Notes: generated from the letters alone by a model not told the origin. A DNA stretch of 64,000 nucleotides from Seriola aureovittata (GCF_021018895.1 NC_079371.1:10338001-10402000), one strand, 5' to 3'; positions 25,080-35,917 are shown, counted from the first letter of the stretch. Program-made: numbers and translations.

Positions 25080-26540
25080 TCTTCATAATGGAGTCTGATT
25101 ATATTCGGGCTACTTCTTGCTGATTTACCGGAGTGACTCTGGTGAGCACAGGAGGGCATGTGCAATCTCTTTTGTCTGGATATAAAAGAATAAATATCCT
25201 GCTAAATCCAGAGTGCTCGCAGGGCTGGGCTAAAGCTGCCGCTCAGTATTCACCGCTGTGTCTCTCTTTGCTCTTTGGTTCCACCATCCTGGAACTTTCC
25301 TCCTTTTTTTTTTTTTGCCTCTCTTGCAGTGAGATGGAGCAAAGGGAGGGGAGCGAGGCGGAGGGGAGAGAGCAGCAAGGGAGGAAGGAAAATGAATTGG
25401 GGTTTGGCGTTTGATGTGTTGATCGGGAGAGAAGCAAGGACAGCAGCTGCACTCAGAACCCTCCCAGGGGAGAGCAGGCTTGATAGCTAAATGAAGACCT
25501 CTAGTGCTTTCTTGTTAGCCAAGATGGATCCTGCACCCAGATGAAGCACAATTAGTCAATGGTGACGGCTTTAGGTGTCCACCGATCACAAGGCACAAGT
25601 CAGTGCTTCTCAGGGGCGAAGCTATTGGCAGTTAGTGCCCCGGGCTGTGTCCTAGCCCTGCTGGCCTTTTCAGGCCTCTTTACCACTACAGAGGGGAGAG
25701 CAGAAATCCCGAGCCGAGAGGGGCTGCAAATATCTCTCGTCAAATGATCCCTCTGGCATTTGGGATACAGCTGTGCACATCTGATTAGAGCGAGGCGGGC
25801 ATGGTCCAGTTTGGCTAAGAAGTGCTTTCTCTTAGATCTCAGCGGCTTTCTCATCTGACACATAAAAAAGGAAAAATTCTCAATAGAGTTGCAGCTTGCC
25901 CATCAGTCAGCTATTAAATCCCTCATGTCTGTGCTAGCCCACTGGCATTCTGACAGGAGAGAATTGATTGCTGCTCTATCTTATGTTTAAGAGAAGCCCA
26001 ATTTGTACTCTGTATCAACTCACTTGGAAATAAACCTCATCTTTGGCTGTTAGAGTGCTGCTGCCACTTCTCGTTGCTATTCAGCGTCATATTTCTTTGT
26101 TGCTACTTTTCCAAATTTGGCCTCCCAGACAAAACAAATCAGACCAGTCATTTGAAACTACAACAAAACATGTTTGCTTTTTGTCTGCGTTCTACCGGTG
26201 CTCCATCCCCTCGGCATGTACTCCCTACCTTGGCTGCCGCTGCTAATGTCACTTGAGCAATGCAACATGGGGAAGTTTGTGCCACTGCATGATGAAGCGT
26301 TCTATTTATATTAAAATGAGGGAGCTCCTCTGGGAGATATAGAGGAGAATGGAACAACAAACATGGAGCTTTAGAGACGAAGGCAAGTGTGGGGGGACCA
26401 GTGACAGCAAAATGGCAACTCCTCCATACAAAGTGGCCCTAAGGACCTCAGGAAGAGTTATAATATGAACAGTGGCATCCAGGAGGGCCTTGTGGGCGTA
26501 GTGCATACACTCTGCTCTTTGCCATAAAACAACACCCACG
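25080..26540. promoter_or_regulatory. Candidate conserved non-coding block (unproven)
   Basis: About 1.4 kb of balanced, nearly repeat-free sequence between AT-rich flanks. At 25299-25329 a pyrimidine run ends in TTGCAG, a good-looking splice acceptor on the plus strand, but the sequence after it has no convincing coding exon and no matching donor could be picked. Homeodomain-type words occur repeatedly (GCACAATTAGTC near 25548, AGAATTGATTGCTGC near 25961). The opposed short frames in the block are not protein-like. It could hold an untranslated exon or an enhancer. Confidence 0.3.
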
Positions 26541-26875
26541 GTAATAAAGTAAAACCCTTAAATCCACACACCGTACCACACTATCCCCTTAAATTGGTCT
26601 TACTTGGTGTTTTCTTTTTACTGTTAGTGCATTGACCAACGGTGTCGTAGCATCAGCTGACCTGTGATAGATTGTTGAATCTTCCTCTGTTTGTTGTAGT
26701 ACTTGTCAAAGCCTGTATTTGTTGGTATATTGACTACTGTCATTCATGTTTTCCCCCCAAGACAAATGACACCTCCAAAGGACTGCATGGGTGTGAGAAA
26801 CTATTGCACATCGTCATCTTTCAATGAGGTTATTATTGTAGTATCCTTACATTCTTAATTCATCACTGCTTTGAT

Positions 26876-26900
26876 TAGATAGATAGATAGATAGATAGAT
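26876..26900. repeat. (TAGA)6 microsatellite
   Basis: Six tandem TAGA units after TTTGAT. Confidence 0.95.
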
Positions 26901-27007
26901 TTTATTTAATCTTATGTGTATTGCTCTTTGCTTGTGGTTGTTTTCTTCCTGTGGACCCCCCATGAGCTGTGTCCTTAATAGAGATTGAATGGGTATATTA
27001 TATGGGT

Positions 27008-27072
27008 GAATATATATATAGATATATATCTCTCTATATAGATATATACACATATAAAGATATATGGATATA
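27008..27072. repeat. TA/GATA-rich palindromic tract
   Basis: Alternating TA with interspersed GATATATATC and CTATATAG words, each self-complementary, so the tract is prone to cruciforms and easy melting. Confidence 0.8.
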
Positions 27073-27179
27073 ACGTTCTTTTTTTTAAGGTTTTCTTTAA
27101 GAGGCCAGTATTGGTGTTGCACATCAATATAACATGGGCTAATAAAAAAAAGACCATTTCTTACAACAACTTGCCCTAA

Positions 27180-27560
27180 TAACCTATATTATCGTTCAGC
27201 CATGGTAATAAAGGCCAGTGGGCAATAACAGCTGGGTTTTCCTCTATTTCTCCAAGAGCCCAGTGAGAGTGGAGGAGAATGGACCCTGGCCCTGCAGTCT
27301 GTCTAGTTAATTAAGCTCAGGGGTGAAGGCGTTATTTGTGGGAAAGAATCCAATTATTTTGCCTCTCCACTCCTCCAAGAAGAGGGGTTTGTGTGGTGAT
27401 GATGATGAAGATGATGATGATACCACTCAGAGGCAAGATAGCCACTTCACGACTTAAGGAGTTCATTTCTTGTACCTTGTACCCCCCCCCTGCTTCCCTT
27501 CCCTTCCCCCGGATTAGCCGGTTCCTGCATGTAGCCCCTTTGCCTTTTTAACAGACACAG
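27180..27560. promoter_or_regulatory. Possible cis-regulatory block (unproven)
   Basis: Repeat-poor block with TTAATTAAGCTC near 27307, a CCAATTATTTTGCC word near 27350 and a GATGATGATGAAGATG microsatellite at 27397-27422. Texture resembles conserved non-coding DNA. No coding feature seen. Confidence 0.25.
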
Positions 27561-27690
27561 TGATATTTCATTTGGTGAAGTGCAAATGCGACTGTTACTG
27601 TTTCAGGAAACGCAATGAAAGAAAAAAATTCAAAATTGTATGTTTCAGTGTGGCTCCTAGATTTCTGGTGGGAAATTCTTGAGATGAATT

Positions 27691-27714
27691 AAAAAAAAAA
27701 AAAAATAAAAAAAA
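27691..27714. repeat. Poly-A with T and G interruptions
   Basis: A15, T, A8, G. No element body was identified on either side. Confidence 0.85.
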
Positions 27715-27759
27715 GAAGCATACCCTGGTTAATTGTAGCTTCAAAGGCAAAGGGGCTTA

Positions 27760-27945
27760 TATGAAACAAAAGAACCAATTAAAATCTCTGAAACCTTAAT
27801 TACGACTTTAACATCTAAAAATAGACTGCTATATCCCTGTCTGCCTCGGTGTAATAGATGGCCTTGTTTGAACACAGATTTTTGCGTTTCTCCATGCAAT
27901 TAGTGGCCTTAGGTAGGGATCAGGGAACGCTAATCTGAAAGCACC
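27760..27945. promoter_or_regulatory. Possible cis-regulatory patch with MEF2 consensus
   Basis: A perfect MEF2-type site CTAAAAATAG lies at 27815-27824, 17 bp after the homeodomain word CTTAATTACG. Nearby are GCAATTAGTGGCC (27896) and GCTAATCTG (27930). Motif matches of this length are frequent in AT-rich DNA, so support is weak. Confidence 0.25.
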
Positions 27946-29320
27946 AACTTAAACAAATGCAGCTGTTTTTTGAGAAAATGTCTTACTTAAGGAGCACTTC
28001 AAACTGTGCTTCAAAGGAGTGATTACGCATATTTTCTTCTTGAGATAAGATCCAAATGGATGTGTTCTTTTTTGACTACCAAACATAAATATTACATGTG
28101 CAATAAAGTGGTAAACCACACACTCCTCCAATGTTTCTGTTTCATTTGGTGATTAGATTTGGTGCGAACAGTCATTGCACAGTGTTGTTTTTGCGCTGTT
28201 CTACACAGGCACTGCTTGGCAAACAAACCTTGTGGCCCCTATGGTGGCCCTCTGTTCAAGCATGGGCGCTATCATTGCTCATGCTCAACAAACCATTTCT
28301 TTCTTTTTATAGCAAATGTACTGATGCTAGAAACATAAAATACACCACTTCTTGAGCACCATTCCTCCGAAACACCTCACAGACATTTTGTTCAATACAA
28401 CAAATGTTCTAGATAGAAGGTTAAGTCTGTTCAAGGGACTTCATTCAAGTCTAGTGAAACTTTCCTTTTCATCTGTGCTCCTAGCTGGTGGACTAGCCTT
28501 TCTGATATAGAACAAGATGTTTTGTAGCTGAGGAATAAAACTAGCTTAATATGTGTCTTTTAACATGCATATTTGAAAGATGAGATGAAGTTCTCACCTA
28601 GTCTCTACATGTAATTGGATGGGGAGAGATTGAATGAGAGTATGTGGCTGACGAGAGGCAGTGAAAACAAACACGGGATGCTCAACTAACTTGCAGAACA
28701 TGGTAAGCGTTTAGGCACAGTGTACAAAGACAAGATTTCATCTGGGTAATGATTTATTTACTTTACCTGATTTGGCCGAAAAGAACATCCATGACTGCTG
28801 GACTCTGGGTGCTGCTTTTCTTATTTGCTGCACGTGGCCAGTCAGTCACTTCTGGATCGATCTTCTTCATGACTTCAATTAAACTTTTTTCTTTATTTTC
28901 TTTTTCAAATGTAGAGTTTATCTAGATTCCTTTTTATTTACAACATGCTTTTTAAGCAGAATTTTCCTTGCCTTTGCCTGGAGTTCAGCACATTTGAAAG
29001 TATTTATATGAAAATGTGATTGATCATAACTTTAACTACAGTTAATACAGTTACGTCCAATCGATGGACTGTAAAAAAACAAAACAAAACAAAGCACTTT
29101 AAACTCTAAAATAACTTAATTTCTACTCATTTTTAATAAGGACAACACAGTCACCTTGTGTATTGAGGTATTTGTGAGATATCACACGCAGAAATGTATC
29201 TACCTGTCACATGTGACACATTTTCCTAATTGGAGTTTTGCCTGAACAAACCTGAACCTGTTTGATGTGACTGTTTGTGTGTGTTCTTGTGCACGTACAA
29301 AGACACCTCCTATCGTTTCA
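27946..29320. other. AT-rich non-coding stretch, nothing recognised
   Basis: No gene, RNA or repeat family was recognised. Confidence 0.5.
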
Positions 29321-29583
29321 CACTTTTCATGTCTCCGCTGGGAGAGGCAGGGCCCCTAATCTGTGCCCGGGAGAGCTCACCCTTTTCTCCCCTCCTGAAC
29401 TTTGTCTCGGTGTGGGTCACCTCGCCGGGGCCACAGGGGAAAGGCTGCCTCAGCCAAGCCTTAATCCTGGGGAGTCGATAGATGCTAGCATGGCTGCAGG
29501 CCTCAGCTCCGCACAGGCGCCCCAGGGAGAGCTGCTCATTTCAATAAATGTAAAGTGATGCTGTCCACAAGCAAACATGAAAG

Positions 29584-29584
<1 letters not shown>
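29320..29584. promoter_or_regulatory. GC-elevated patch, possible regulatory element
   Basis: Locally GC-rich segment with CCGGGAGAGCTC and CGCCGGGGCC words, immediately before a CA repeat. Two overlapping plus frames at 29275-29558 differ in register and neither is protein-like. There is no TATA box, CpG density or start context that would support a promoter. Confidence 0.2.

Positions 29585-29620
<36 letters not shown>
29585..29620. repeat. (CA)18 microsatellite
   Basis: Uninterrupted CA run followed by CCCACCCATCC and a degenerate CA/CG tail to about 29680. The 205-codon minus frame across 29450-30067 is open because it reads this repeat as Cys-Val and the A16 run at 29986-30001 as Phe. 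Confidence 0.95.
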
Positions 29621-29623
<3 letters not shown>

Positions 29624-29985
29624 ACCCATCCATATACACACGTTATTATACATGCGCACACATACCCACACATGTGAGTCAGAACTCATATGTACGCAGA
29701 TTTGATGGAGAATTGGTTGTCCTCGGGGCAAAATATGGAGGAGTGATCCGGTGATGTAGTTAAATGACAGGCAAGCGAGTGGAACATTTGCTCGCTTGAT
29801 GCTGTCGATGCGTCGCTGCTGCCCCGATAAGACCTTATTTACATTTGTCAGGGTGGAATTGATTTCTTTTTTGCCCTTTACAGACTGCTCAAACTGCAGA
29901 GTGCATGGGAGCTGTGTCGCCCGCCTCCGATAAAGCTGAGAACGTCTGTCAAAAGTCTGAGTTATGAAACCCTGACAACTTTTGG

Positions 29986-30001
29986 AAAAAAAAAAAAAAA
30001 A
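29986..30001. repeat. Poly-A homopolymer, 16 nt
   Basis: Uninterrupted A16. Confidence 0.9.
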
Positions 30002-30236
30002 GTCTGAAAAATCTGTACCTTTTCTCACATTTTCTGCTTCCATCTTGCCACACATTGGGCCAAACAAACCAGCTTACCTTCACCTTTATGTGTGTGACAA
30101 GGACATATGTTGATGTTAACCCCCTGTGGAGTGAGGCTGCAATATTTGTATTTGTGTGGATGTAAACCCCTTGATATGTCTGCGTGCAGGTGTGTGCACA
30201 TGGACTCATGTATGCTGTGTGTATGCATATGTGCAC

Positions 30237-30259
30237 TGTGTGTGTGTGTGTGTGTGTGA
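30237..30259. repeat. (GT)n microsatellite
   Basis: Eleven GT units inside a wider GT-rich segment beginning near 30180. Confidence 0.9.
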
Positions 30260-30530
30260 GGCAGAGGAGGACACAATGAAATGGGTGGCTGAGCGGGCGC
30301 CTCCCACCATTAAAGCACTAAATGGGCAGCCGGAGGTCCCAGTGAGTGTGTGAATGAGGAAGGTTCTCCTGGGAGGTTAAGGTCAGTGGGTTTCTGATAG
30401 GACTGTATGATTAAGGTCAGGCCCGGCTACTAATGTGACTGTGTGTGGCGTCGAGATGGATGCCAAACTCTTGAGGGTTAAGTTCATGATTTTTTTAACG
30501 GGCCAAGGTTAAGATCAGACAGCAGAAAAG
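30260..30530 (+). promoter_or_regulatory. Four near-repeats of a TTAAGGTCA nuclear-receptor-like word
   Basis: TTAAGGTCAG occurs at 30377-30386 and again at 30411-30420. Decayed relatives TTAAGTTCA (30478-30486) and TTAAGATCAG (30509-30518) follow, all in the same orientation. The extended half-site with an A-rich 5' flank resembles monomeric nuclear receptor sites (ERR, NR5A, ROR or REV-ERB class). It may equally be a degenerate GGTTAA-type simple repeat. Confidence 0.3.
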
Positions 30531-31059
30531 AAAACACACTAATGTCACTGTCACAAGTGAGGTGTTTGTTTTTGTTGTCGTAGATGAGGAACAGCGGACA
30601 CTGCAGCAAGTTTTAATGATATTCAACACTGACTTTCCATGTGCTTGTGTTTGTGTTCATGCGCACGGATCATTTTATTTTAAACACATAAAACAATCTG
30701 TAGCTTTGTGTTTTTTCATGATGAATATTTTAGCAACAAGTATTTTTCCATTTTTGGGAATCCCCCATGAAGATGCCCCCATGTTTTGAACACAACACGC
30801 CCATATTCGCCACATGGAGCATTACCTGCTTTAAACATTTACTTAGGAGATAAATGTGAGTATTCAGTTAGGGCTAAAGGGACAATTGTCATCACTAATA
30901 AATCAACCTCATACATTTTTAATTGATGGATCTTTTGATTAACTGCTTGGAATTTGGTTGACATCTTGTCAGATTCATATGCATCAAATATGTTTGGACA
31001 GTGTTTTCTCTAGTGTCATTTTATTGTCGTTATTTCTGTATACGTATATCACATCTATT
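30531..31059. other. AT-rich non-coding stretch
   Basis: No gene recognised. The short plus frame 30562-30789 lacks domain features. Confidence 0.5.
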
Positions 31060-31195
31060 GCCTGCTGGTTGCAGTCTTCTCTTATTCAGATTGAGGGTCT
31101 AAGAACAGAGGGGATCATATGCTGTGCAGATTGTAAATGTCTTTGAGGCAAATTTGTAATTTTGAGCTACATAAATAAAATTGACTTCACTTATT
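31060..31195 (+). mobile_element. LINE-like 3' tail (teleost non-LTR retroelement)
   Basis: Recognised from the ordered words ATTGAGGGTCTAAGAACAGA, TATGCTGTGCAGATTGTAAA, CTTTGAGGCAAATTTGTAAT and GAGCTACATAAATAAAATTG, closing in TTGACTTCACTT. The motif TTTGAGGCAAATTTGTAATTT followed by a CTATATAAATAAAATTGA tail is a familiar 3' end of fish retroelements. Only the tail is present. It stops exactly where another repeat begins at 31196. Family name not asserted. Confidence 0.7.
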
Positions 31196-31452
31196 TTGTC
31201 TATAAAATGTCAGAAATGAATGAGAGATCATCTCTCACACTTCCCCAGAGGTTCAGGTGGCATCTCCAGTTTACTTGTTTTTCCCAAAACCCATAGATAT
31301 TCGATGTTGATATAAATCAGAGAAAAGCAACAAATCCTCACGTTTGAGAAGCTGGGATGTTTAGCTTTTCTGCCTAAATTATAAATAGATGATCAACATT
31401 GTTGATTTATTTTCTGCTGGGTGACTAATTGATTAATCAAGTAATAATTTCA
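31196..31452 (+). repeat. Dispersed CGATTAATCG-type fish repeat, copy 1
   Basis: Matches a non-autonomous repeat that is abundant in teleosts. The parts seen are TTTGTCTATAAAATGTCAGAAA, CCAAAACCCATAGATATTCG, AGCAACAAATCCTCACGTTT and GAGAAGCTGGGATG, with the end word GTGACTAATTGATTAATCAA. The head of the element is missing and the right end is near complete. Class is uncertain: short termini suggest a hAT-like MITE, but no target duplication could be fixed. Confidence 0.75.
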
Positions 31453-31959
31453 CTTTTCCTTGTACGTCCCTGGAATCCTTCAGACACATTTTGAAACCTT
31501 CCTTTTATTTTTGCTGTGTGATTGTGCAATCCACTCGGACACAGAGACAACATGGGGTGTCTGTTGGAAATGTAAAAACTGAGGCAGATGAAAAAAATAT
31601 CACTTTAAGGTTTGACTTAACATCAGGTTGTTAGCCGCTCTGGCTGTCACCGCACATCATCAAATTTTAATGAGACCTAAACAATGCAGTGATATTTTGA
31701 CAGATCCAAGAGGGCCACTTCCAATGACACACTATCAATAAAACATCATCGCATGATAATGACATTCCTGGCGGTCTTCAGCTACAGCCAATCCAGTGTA
31801 AATGTCTGGATGGACGGACTGACTGATACACAGGCAAATAAATAAATCTGACCTCCAGTACTAAGGGTATTTCACTTATAGCTGCCAGACGGGCCCTGCA
31901 CCAAAAAAGTGTTTATTAACAAGACCCCCCCCCTAAAAAAATAAATTAGAGGTGGCCCT
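31453..31959. other. AT-rich non-coding stretch, nothing recognised
   Basis: Includes a C10 run at 31925-31934. No gene recognised. Confidence 0.5.
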
Positions 31960-32520
31960 CTCTGCCTATCTCCTTCGAATCAAACTCTAAAAGATTATTC
32001 CACATAATTATACTAAAGGGCAATTGGTTGATATGTGGCAGGGTCGGAGGTCGTGGCCTGGTATAAGCAATCTGTAGGCTTTGGTTGGCAGGCGGTAATA
32101 CGCAACCAGGCGTCAGCCTCTAACCCTATTCCCCAGGCTGATTGCTACCTGTCACCTCCCTTCAACTCATGTAAATTGCGTCTGCTTTCTGCAGGAGGGG
32201 TGGGGGGTGGGGGTGAGGATGGGGATATGTGGATTTTCAGCTGTGTATGTGTGTATGCATTTGTGAATACATGCCTGCCTGCCTGTGTGTGTGTGTGTTT
32301 AAGTTGGGGCATGTGTCCACTCTCCACCAGTGCCGTCCTGCTGCTGCTGGGCGGTAATGGCTTCTTGGGGCAATCAGAGGGAGACACTTTCTTGACTCAT
32401 CTCCTTTAATGGCGTGTCCTCCTCAGGCTAAAATTGAACAGTCCCGACATGGCCTAAGGCAGCCGATGAAAATTCAATAATTCGGCTCAGTCAACGTCGT
32501 TTTTTTTTAGCGATGGGTAG
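31960..32520. promoter_or_regulatory. Possible cis-regulatory block with internal G-rich and GT-rich tracts
   Basis: Repeat-poor sequence with AGGCTGATTGC and ATTCAATAATTCGGC words is interrupted by a G-rich tract at 32196-32225 (quadruplex-compatible) and GT/TGCC repeats at 32239-32300. The 124-codon plus frame at 32035-32409 reads the G-rich and GT-rich tracts as Gly and Val-Cys and is not credible as a gene. Confidence 0.25.
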
Positions 32521-32558
32521 TGTAATTACGCTGCACTAACTTGACACCTGGACAGGAA

Positions 32559-32641
32559 TGTGTGTTTGTGTGTCAGTGTGTGTGTGTGTGTGTTTGTGTG
32601 TCAGTGTGTGTGTGTGTGGGGGGGTGATGGTGGTGGTGGTG
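32559..32641. repeat. Compound TG microsatellite, internally duplicated
   Basis: A module of about 28 bp, TGTGTTTGTGTGTCAG followed by TG units, occurs twice in tandem. It is followed by G8 and then by (GGT)n. The shared TGTTTGTGTGTCAG interruption in both halves shows a segmental duplication inside the microsatellite. Confidence 0.9.
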
Positions 32642-33629
32642 TTAGGGTTTCTGAATGATACCTGTAGCACTTTTAGTTGGTCACCTTGATGCACCCATCT
32701 ACCTGACACCAGGACCCGTTCAAGCCGGTAAAACCACAGGACTGCTCACATTAGATTAGTTAGGCTAGTAACATGAGAAACTGGGCTTCATTTCAGTTTG
32801 ACAGCAGCAGTAACAATTTCTGCTTCTGCACAGTGTTTTTCATATTCATTGCAAATAATCATAGCTCCAAGCTGACACTATGAATATGACAATTAATTGC
32901 TTAACTTTGATGGCTTGAGTAATATTTTAGAAGATTTGCTGCTAATTGCTCTTATATTCAAGTTATTAGTAAACATAGATTCACGGTTGACTGCAGGAAT
33001 AACTAGTGAAAGATGACATGAGACCTTCTGTATTTTTTTTCAGAGCATAAACAGCAACTTTTTTTTTTATCTCTGAACCTATGAACAAAATAAATACAAG
33101 TTCAAGGAAAGATGATTCACTATTTTATAACTAGTCGAGCTAAAATCTTTTTAAAAAGTGTATTTTAGAAATCTACTTGTTTACATAAAGCTGCAGTCTA
33201 TATGTTGTTTCCACTGAAAGGATGAACCCATTCTTAAGACTTTTTAAAAATGATTTGACCATTTTGCCAATAGTGAAAGAGTAACTCTTTTTTAGTAATT
33301 GTGGTCATTATGGTTTAAATACACAGTTTAATGTTAAATAAACGAATCCTCACGTAATTAGCATCTAGTTTACTGGGGAGACTGTTTTATGTCGAAACCT
33401 CAAGAATCAATCTCACTCCAAAATATTGATATTTATCATTTATATGTCAGCTGTCTTATATCAAGAAAGCAGACATACAAATTTGTCACAAAATAATGAA
33501 GTGTACACTATGTATGGTTTAAATTTATATTGATTTTTTCTCTCCAATGTCAAACACAAATGCTTCATTTTCAGGAAAAAAGAGAGAGAGAGAGCGAGAG
33601 AAAGCGAATACATTTGAAATGAAGAATGG
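32642..33629. other. AT-rich non-coding stretch
   Basis: No gene or repeat family was recognised. A short GA tract lies at 33580-33600. Confidence 0.5.
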
Positions 33630-33990
33630 TTGTGACAGGGCGGGCCTATTTGGCTCTGTCAGTTTTTATATGACATTATTATTCTCCGGGTTATAAATTT
33701 TGGCATGTTAAGATCTCCGACAACAACGACATAAAATTCAATCAATGACGCCTCCTTTCCCCACCTCGACTCTCAGCCCAGCAGCTCGGCCTGCTGATAG
33801 TTCCTAAATCAAAGCCAATGGGATTCTGCATAATTGTGTAGCAGCAGTGGCCCGGCGTGGGGTCGCGAGCGGTGGCCACTCGGCTTTATGGAGTTAATGT
33901 GAATGGCGGTATAAAATACTGCTTCATAAAACACTATAGCTCTAACATATCATGAAAAGAAAAAGGTCCATGTTTATTTATAACGGCTGC
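33630..33990. promoter_or_regulatory. Candidate conserved non-coding element (unproven)
   Basis: A 360-bp block of balanced, repeat-free sequence with a GC-elevated centre (GTCGCGAGCGG near 33861) and AT-rich arms. Words include ATTCAATCAATGACG (33728), CTGCATAATTGTG (33825) and TATTTATAACGGC (33974). Density of distinct non-repetitive words and homeodomain-type cores is what teleost-to-mammal conserved elements look like. I cannot align it to anything. Confidence 0.35.
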
Positions 33991-34359
33991 TTCTTGCATG
34001 GGGGAGGTGGTCCATCACACTGCTGCGGTGCGGCCAAAGATACTTCTTCAGAAAAAGTCGATTTTTTTTCAGAATTACAACAGGAATTTTAAAATTTTCC
34101 AACACATTTCTGCACCAAAGACTCTTAAAACTCCTCAAACCCACTGATGAGCAAGTAAAAGTTTACAGTTTTACAGTTTAAACATCAGAAAAACATGTAG
34201 GCTAATGATGCTTTATTGCTAAATTGCCTATATAAACCTATTATACCAACACCATACATATATCACATTGATAGAATACCAGTACAGTACCAGATGTTTC
34301 CTTTTCCCTCAAATCATTTAGAAAATCATTATAACAATTCATCTGTGTGTTTAACTGTG
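33991..34359. other. AT-rich spacer
   Basis: Nothing recognised. Confidence 0.5.
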
Positions 34360-34780
34360 TGTTTGTGTGTGTGGATGTTTGTGCTCACAGAGGTGCACCT
34401 CCTCTCCATCTGCATGCTGCTGCTCGCCTGCCCTGCTGATTGCTTTGATTGATCATTATCTGATGGCCTCTTAATTAGAATGCTAATGAGGAGGAGGTTT
34501 TCTGCTCGGCCCGTCTCCTCTTCCGTGCCTTGTCTCTGAAATGAGGCATAATGGAAATGCAGTAATGGAAATGACATGGGCGATGTGGGATGGATGATCC
34601 CCCAGTTAATAATTCCAATCTGTTAATCAATGGCCTGGTCGATCGGCTGCCACACAGAATTGCGACACAAAACCACAAAACCACTTGGTGTCAGCACCCT
34701 GGGTGAAAGGGATTATGGGAGATGGCAGTGATTTGGGGTTGTGGCTGAACGAGTAGACTCGAAGGTGTGTCTGACAAGCT
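34360..34780. promoter_or_regulatory. Candidate conserved non-coding element with PBX/HOX, GATA and homeodomain words
   Basis: CTTTGATTGATCATTATCTG at 34443-34462 overlaps a TCF/LEF-type CTTTGAT, a PBX/HOX-type TGATTGAT (34446-34453) and a GATA-type TTATCT. It is followed at once by CTTAATTAGAATGCTAATGAG (homeodomain cores, 34470-34490). Downstream are CCAGTTAATAATTCC (34603) and a repeated ACACAAAACCACAAAACCAC RUNX-like word (34666). The block is free of microsatellites. Function is inferred from motif density only. Confidence 0.35.
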
Positions 34781-35400
34781 TTTCTTTTTCCAGCAAGATA
34801 CACAATTATTAATATCCGTTTCCTTTCATACGTGTAAACAACAGTGTTCAGAAAGAGATTCAGCATCTACATTTCTAATTATAGGAAAAATAACATCGTG
34901 TTCCTGATATACCGAGACTTTGCAGCTCTGCTCACAAGGTTAGATGAACATAGGGGAAAAAAATCCTTTCTTTTTGGGTGATGGTTGTTGGGCGCTGGGG
35001 GTGGGTTTGTTTGAGATCAGCGCGTGGAACGAAAACGTATTAACAGCATAATAACAAAAGATTATGTTCATCTAGGGCGAGGCCCTCCGTTTTCTCGCCA
35101 GGCGCTGACTGTGAAGTCTTTATTCTGTGAGTCGGCAGCACGCTGCACCCTTAAAAAGGTTATTATGTTCCCTCACTGTGGCAGGCACCGGCCCACGGAG
35201 CTCCGATATTGTGATGGGGGTCGCCTGTACCACATTAGAGCCAATAAATGTGCGTTGGCACTTCCTCAATTTAAAGTAAAGCCCCCTTTCCCTTCTACCT
35301 CCCTTCTTCATTCCTAATAGGGTATTCCGGCAACGCATCTAATAAGTTGTGGGATATCTGCTGTGGGATAGGTCTGAATATTTCTCTTCTCTCTATCTGC
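34781..35400. promoter_or_regulatory. Possible regulatory block at 34,990-35,380
   Basis: After 200 bp of AT-rich spacer the sequence becomes balanced, with ACAAAAGATTATGTTC, CCAATAAATGTGCG and TCCTAATAGGG words. Opposed frames at 35024-35317 and 35120-35338 overlap and are not protein-like. Confidence 0.25.
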
Positions 35401-35528
35401 AGTTGTTGCAGTGGGAATTTGTCATCTGGTAGCTGTTACTTTGTATGAAGCACCAATCTTTAGTTTGTTTTTATTTTTTGAAACTTTTAATTAATTATTC
35501 GCAACTGCTTTTGGGAACTGCGTAGATC

Positions 35529-35544
35529 TTTTTTTTTTTTTTTT
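35529..35544. repeat. Poly-T homopolymer, 16 nt
   Basis: Uninterrupted T16 following CGTAGATC. Confidence 0.9.
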
Positions 35545-35873
35545 AAACATTATATTTATTAGAATTTCAGTCAAAAATCGTCTGCTTTTACTTATGACAC
35601 GTGTTTTGATTCATGTACTCTCCTAAAAATATCTTGAACATGACTCCAGGTGTGTTTCTGAAGCAATATAACACTGTAAACATATTTTGCCTTCTCTCTT
35701 AAAAACTCCAGGTCTGCTGTGCTTATTGTGGCTTTTAAAGAAGTTAAGGTTGGCGAATCTAAACACATTCTAAGCTGGGTTATTCTCTGATGCCTATCAT
35801 GGGAGCTAATATCAACCTCGGGGATCATCCAAAGCCCACTGGGTCTGCAGAGGACTCCAAATTCATGAGGATG

Positions 35874-35874
<1 letters not shown>

Positions 35875-35915
<41 letters not shown>
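35875..35915. repeat. (TG)20 microsatellite, left arm of an inverted microsatellite pair
   Basis: Uninterrupted TG units. A CA run complementary to it begins 141 bp downstream, so the two could pair within one strand. Confidence 0.95.

Positions 35916-35917
<2 letters not shown>

Larger units (their letters stand above)
22651..25080. other. AT-rich non-coding stretch
   Basis: No gene recognised. Contains (AAT)n at 22961-22980 and a C14 run at 24017-24030. Frames such as 23056-23385 (plus) and 24496-24831 (minus) are about 110 codons, without recognisable domains. Confidence 0.5.
26541..27180. other. AT-rich non-coding stretch with GATA and TA-rich repeats
   Basis: Holds the GATA microsatellite at 26876-26900 and a TA-rich, palindrome-dense segment at 27008-27072. 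The minus frames here simply translate TA repeats as Ile-Tyr. Confidence 0.6.

Noticed and set aside
29450..30067. 205-codon minus-strand open frame, the longest in the window
   Set aside because: It reads a (CA)18 array as Cys-Val and an A16 run as poly-Phe. The rest has no domain, and overlapping frames on both strands are also open.
32035..32409. 124-codon plus-strand frame
   Set aside because: Crosses G-rich and GT-rich tracts (Gly and Val-Cys runs) and has no homologous feature I can see.
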